From: Planctomycetaceae bacterium
GTDB lineage: Bacteria; Planctomycetota; Planctomycetia; Planctomycetales; Planctomycetaceae
NCBI GenBank assembly: GCA_947479075.1
Contig: CANJZR010000003.1
Span: forward strand, 1-23,608
Length of the DNA: 23,608 nucleotides
Reading direction: 5' to 3'
Positions 23,105 through 23,608 of the stretch are shown here, one piece after another. The notes under the pieces were generated by a model. The model worked only from the letters and a program-made list of their open reading frames with translations, had not been told where the DNA came from and ran no database searches. Each line of letters opens with the position of its first letter. Position 1 is the first letter of the stretch. Position numbers and translations under genes: made by a program.

Positions 23105-23479
23105 TCACTCGTACTCCACTGCTCCCCAGCCATCGGGTTCACCGCCGCACTCGCGGGCGATTTCTCCCAGCTCGCGTTCCACACGCGTCACCTCTTCATA
23201 GGTGGGGACCATCGACACAACGCAGACGCAGTCAAAACCTTCCGCCAAAGACTCGTCGAGTTCGCCAAACTCATCCTCATCGAGATCTTCCATCAACTCC
23301 GCGTTGTTATAGAGCTCATAATCAATATCCCTGTCGGACATCCGCTGTCCCATCTCCAGAGCGGACGCTTCGTCCGGAAAGGTATGGCAGAACTCGATAT
23401 CGAGCTCCTTCGTCATATCCATTCCCGCATCGACCATCGACTGCAGGACTGCCCCGTTGGCATCATTCGGGAATGGCAT
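23105..23479 (-). CDS. rraB: RraB-like protein (regulator of ribonuclease E family)
   Basis: A 124-residue acidic protein with a clear start: AGGAG (23486-23490) lies 6 nt before the ATG. The N-terminus FPNDANGAVLQSMVDAGMDM and the C-terminus GGEPDGWGAVEYE, with the D-G-W-G motif, match the RraB fold, whose E. coli member binds RNase E and inhibits RNA decay. An Asp/Glu-rich stretch (ELMEDLDEDEFGELDESLAE) lies in the middle, followed by FDCVCVVSMVPTYEEVTRVE, the expected ferredoxin-like strand and helix. Many family members outside gamma-proteobacteria have no proven link to RNase E, so the function is only suggested. It is upstream of and codirectional with the respiratory cluster but 480 nt away, so it is probably a separate unit. 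Confidence 0.75.
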   Translation of the reverse strand: MPFPNDANGAVLQSMVDAGMDMTKELDIEFCHTFPDEASALEMGQRMSDRDIDYELYNNAELMEDLDEDEFGELDESLAEGFDCVCVVSMVPTYEEVTRVERELGEIARECGGEPDGWGAVEYE

Positions 23480-23608
23480 ATCCAGCTCCTGTTCTGAGAA
23501 AAGCGTTGAGCGACTCGCCCGGTTTGTGGGCTGACTTCCGGCAGAATAACTGCATCGAACCTTTCCCGACAGGACTTCTCATTTGAAGTTTCCGAGAATC
23601 CTGAAAAA
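23480..23608. other. Leader and upstream region of the rraB-like gene
   Basis: Apart from the ribosome binding site at 23486-23490 I see no gene and no convincing promoter boxes. On the minus strand a TATTCT with a poor upstream -35 match is the best candidate. The window ends before any neighbouring gene can be seen. Confidence 0.3.

Noticed and set aside
22878..23108. Minus-strand 76-codon frame between the rraB-like and Rieske genes
   Set aside because: No recognisable feature, and Arg/Trp/Cys-rich composition typical of random GC-rich DNA.
1..23608. CRISPR array, insertion sequence, tRNA or rRNA
   Set aside because: No regularly spaced direct repeats, transposase-like frames with terminal repeats, or recognisable RNA gene signatures were seen on either strand by eye.

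Overview
The window looks like a piece of a planctomycete chromosome, probably from the Planctomycetales. I infer this from the gene content and style: a split-cytochrome-b complex with a giant multihaem cytochrome, Ala/Pro-rich extensions, sparse Shine-Dalgarno sites and moderately high GC. No rRNA or species marker is present to prove it. Nearly every gene is on the minus strand, so transcription runs from high to low coordinates.

Right end (about 22.6-23.6 kb): a gene for a small acidic RraB-like protein, then about 480 bp without a convincing gene, which should hold the promoter of the large cluster.

Core (22.6 down to 5.8 kb): a respiratory cluster coding for two linked complexes. The first is a bc/b6f-like quinol-cytochrome c reductase: a Rieske protein with an unusual repeat-bearing N-terminus, a b6-type cytochrome b with a Cys aligned to the haem c(i/n) site, a subunit-IV-like second half of cytochrome b with extra membrane segments, and a 1361-residue membrane-anchored cytochrome with eight CXXCH sites and a PDZ-like domain. 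Next come a blue-copper-type lipoprotein, a 69-residue lipoprotein and a dihaem cytochrome c lipoprotein, all plausible electron carriers or partners. The second complex is an aa3-type cytochrome oxidase: subunit II with CuA, A2-type subunit I with a YSHPAVY motif, haem A synthase CtaA, haem O synthase CtaB (4-bp overlap with ctaA), subunit III with a large insertion, and subunit IV. The likely electron path is quinol -> Rieske/b -> multihaem c and/or copper protein -> dihaem c -> CuA -> oxygen.

Left part (5.7 to 0.3 kb): an ABC exporter (ATPase and ABC-2 permease) follows the oxidase genes. Then come two genes that look like degenerate biosynthetic enzymes. One is an AroD-AroE fusion lacking key catalytic residues in both halves. 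The other is a PyrD-like barrel, lacking the expected catalytic motif, fused to an internally duplicated eight-helix membrane domain. A plus-strand gene fragment at the left edge converges on this last gene.

Several gaps inside the respiratory cluster hold good stem-loops, some starting at stop codons, which may tune expression of individual subunits. I found no tRNA, rRNA, CRISPR array or insertion sequence.
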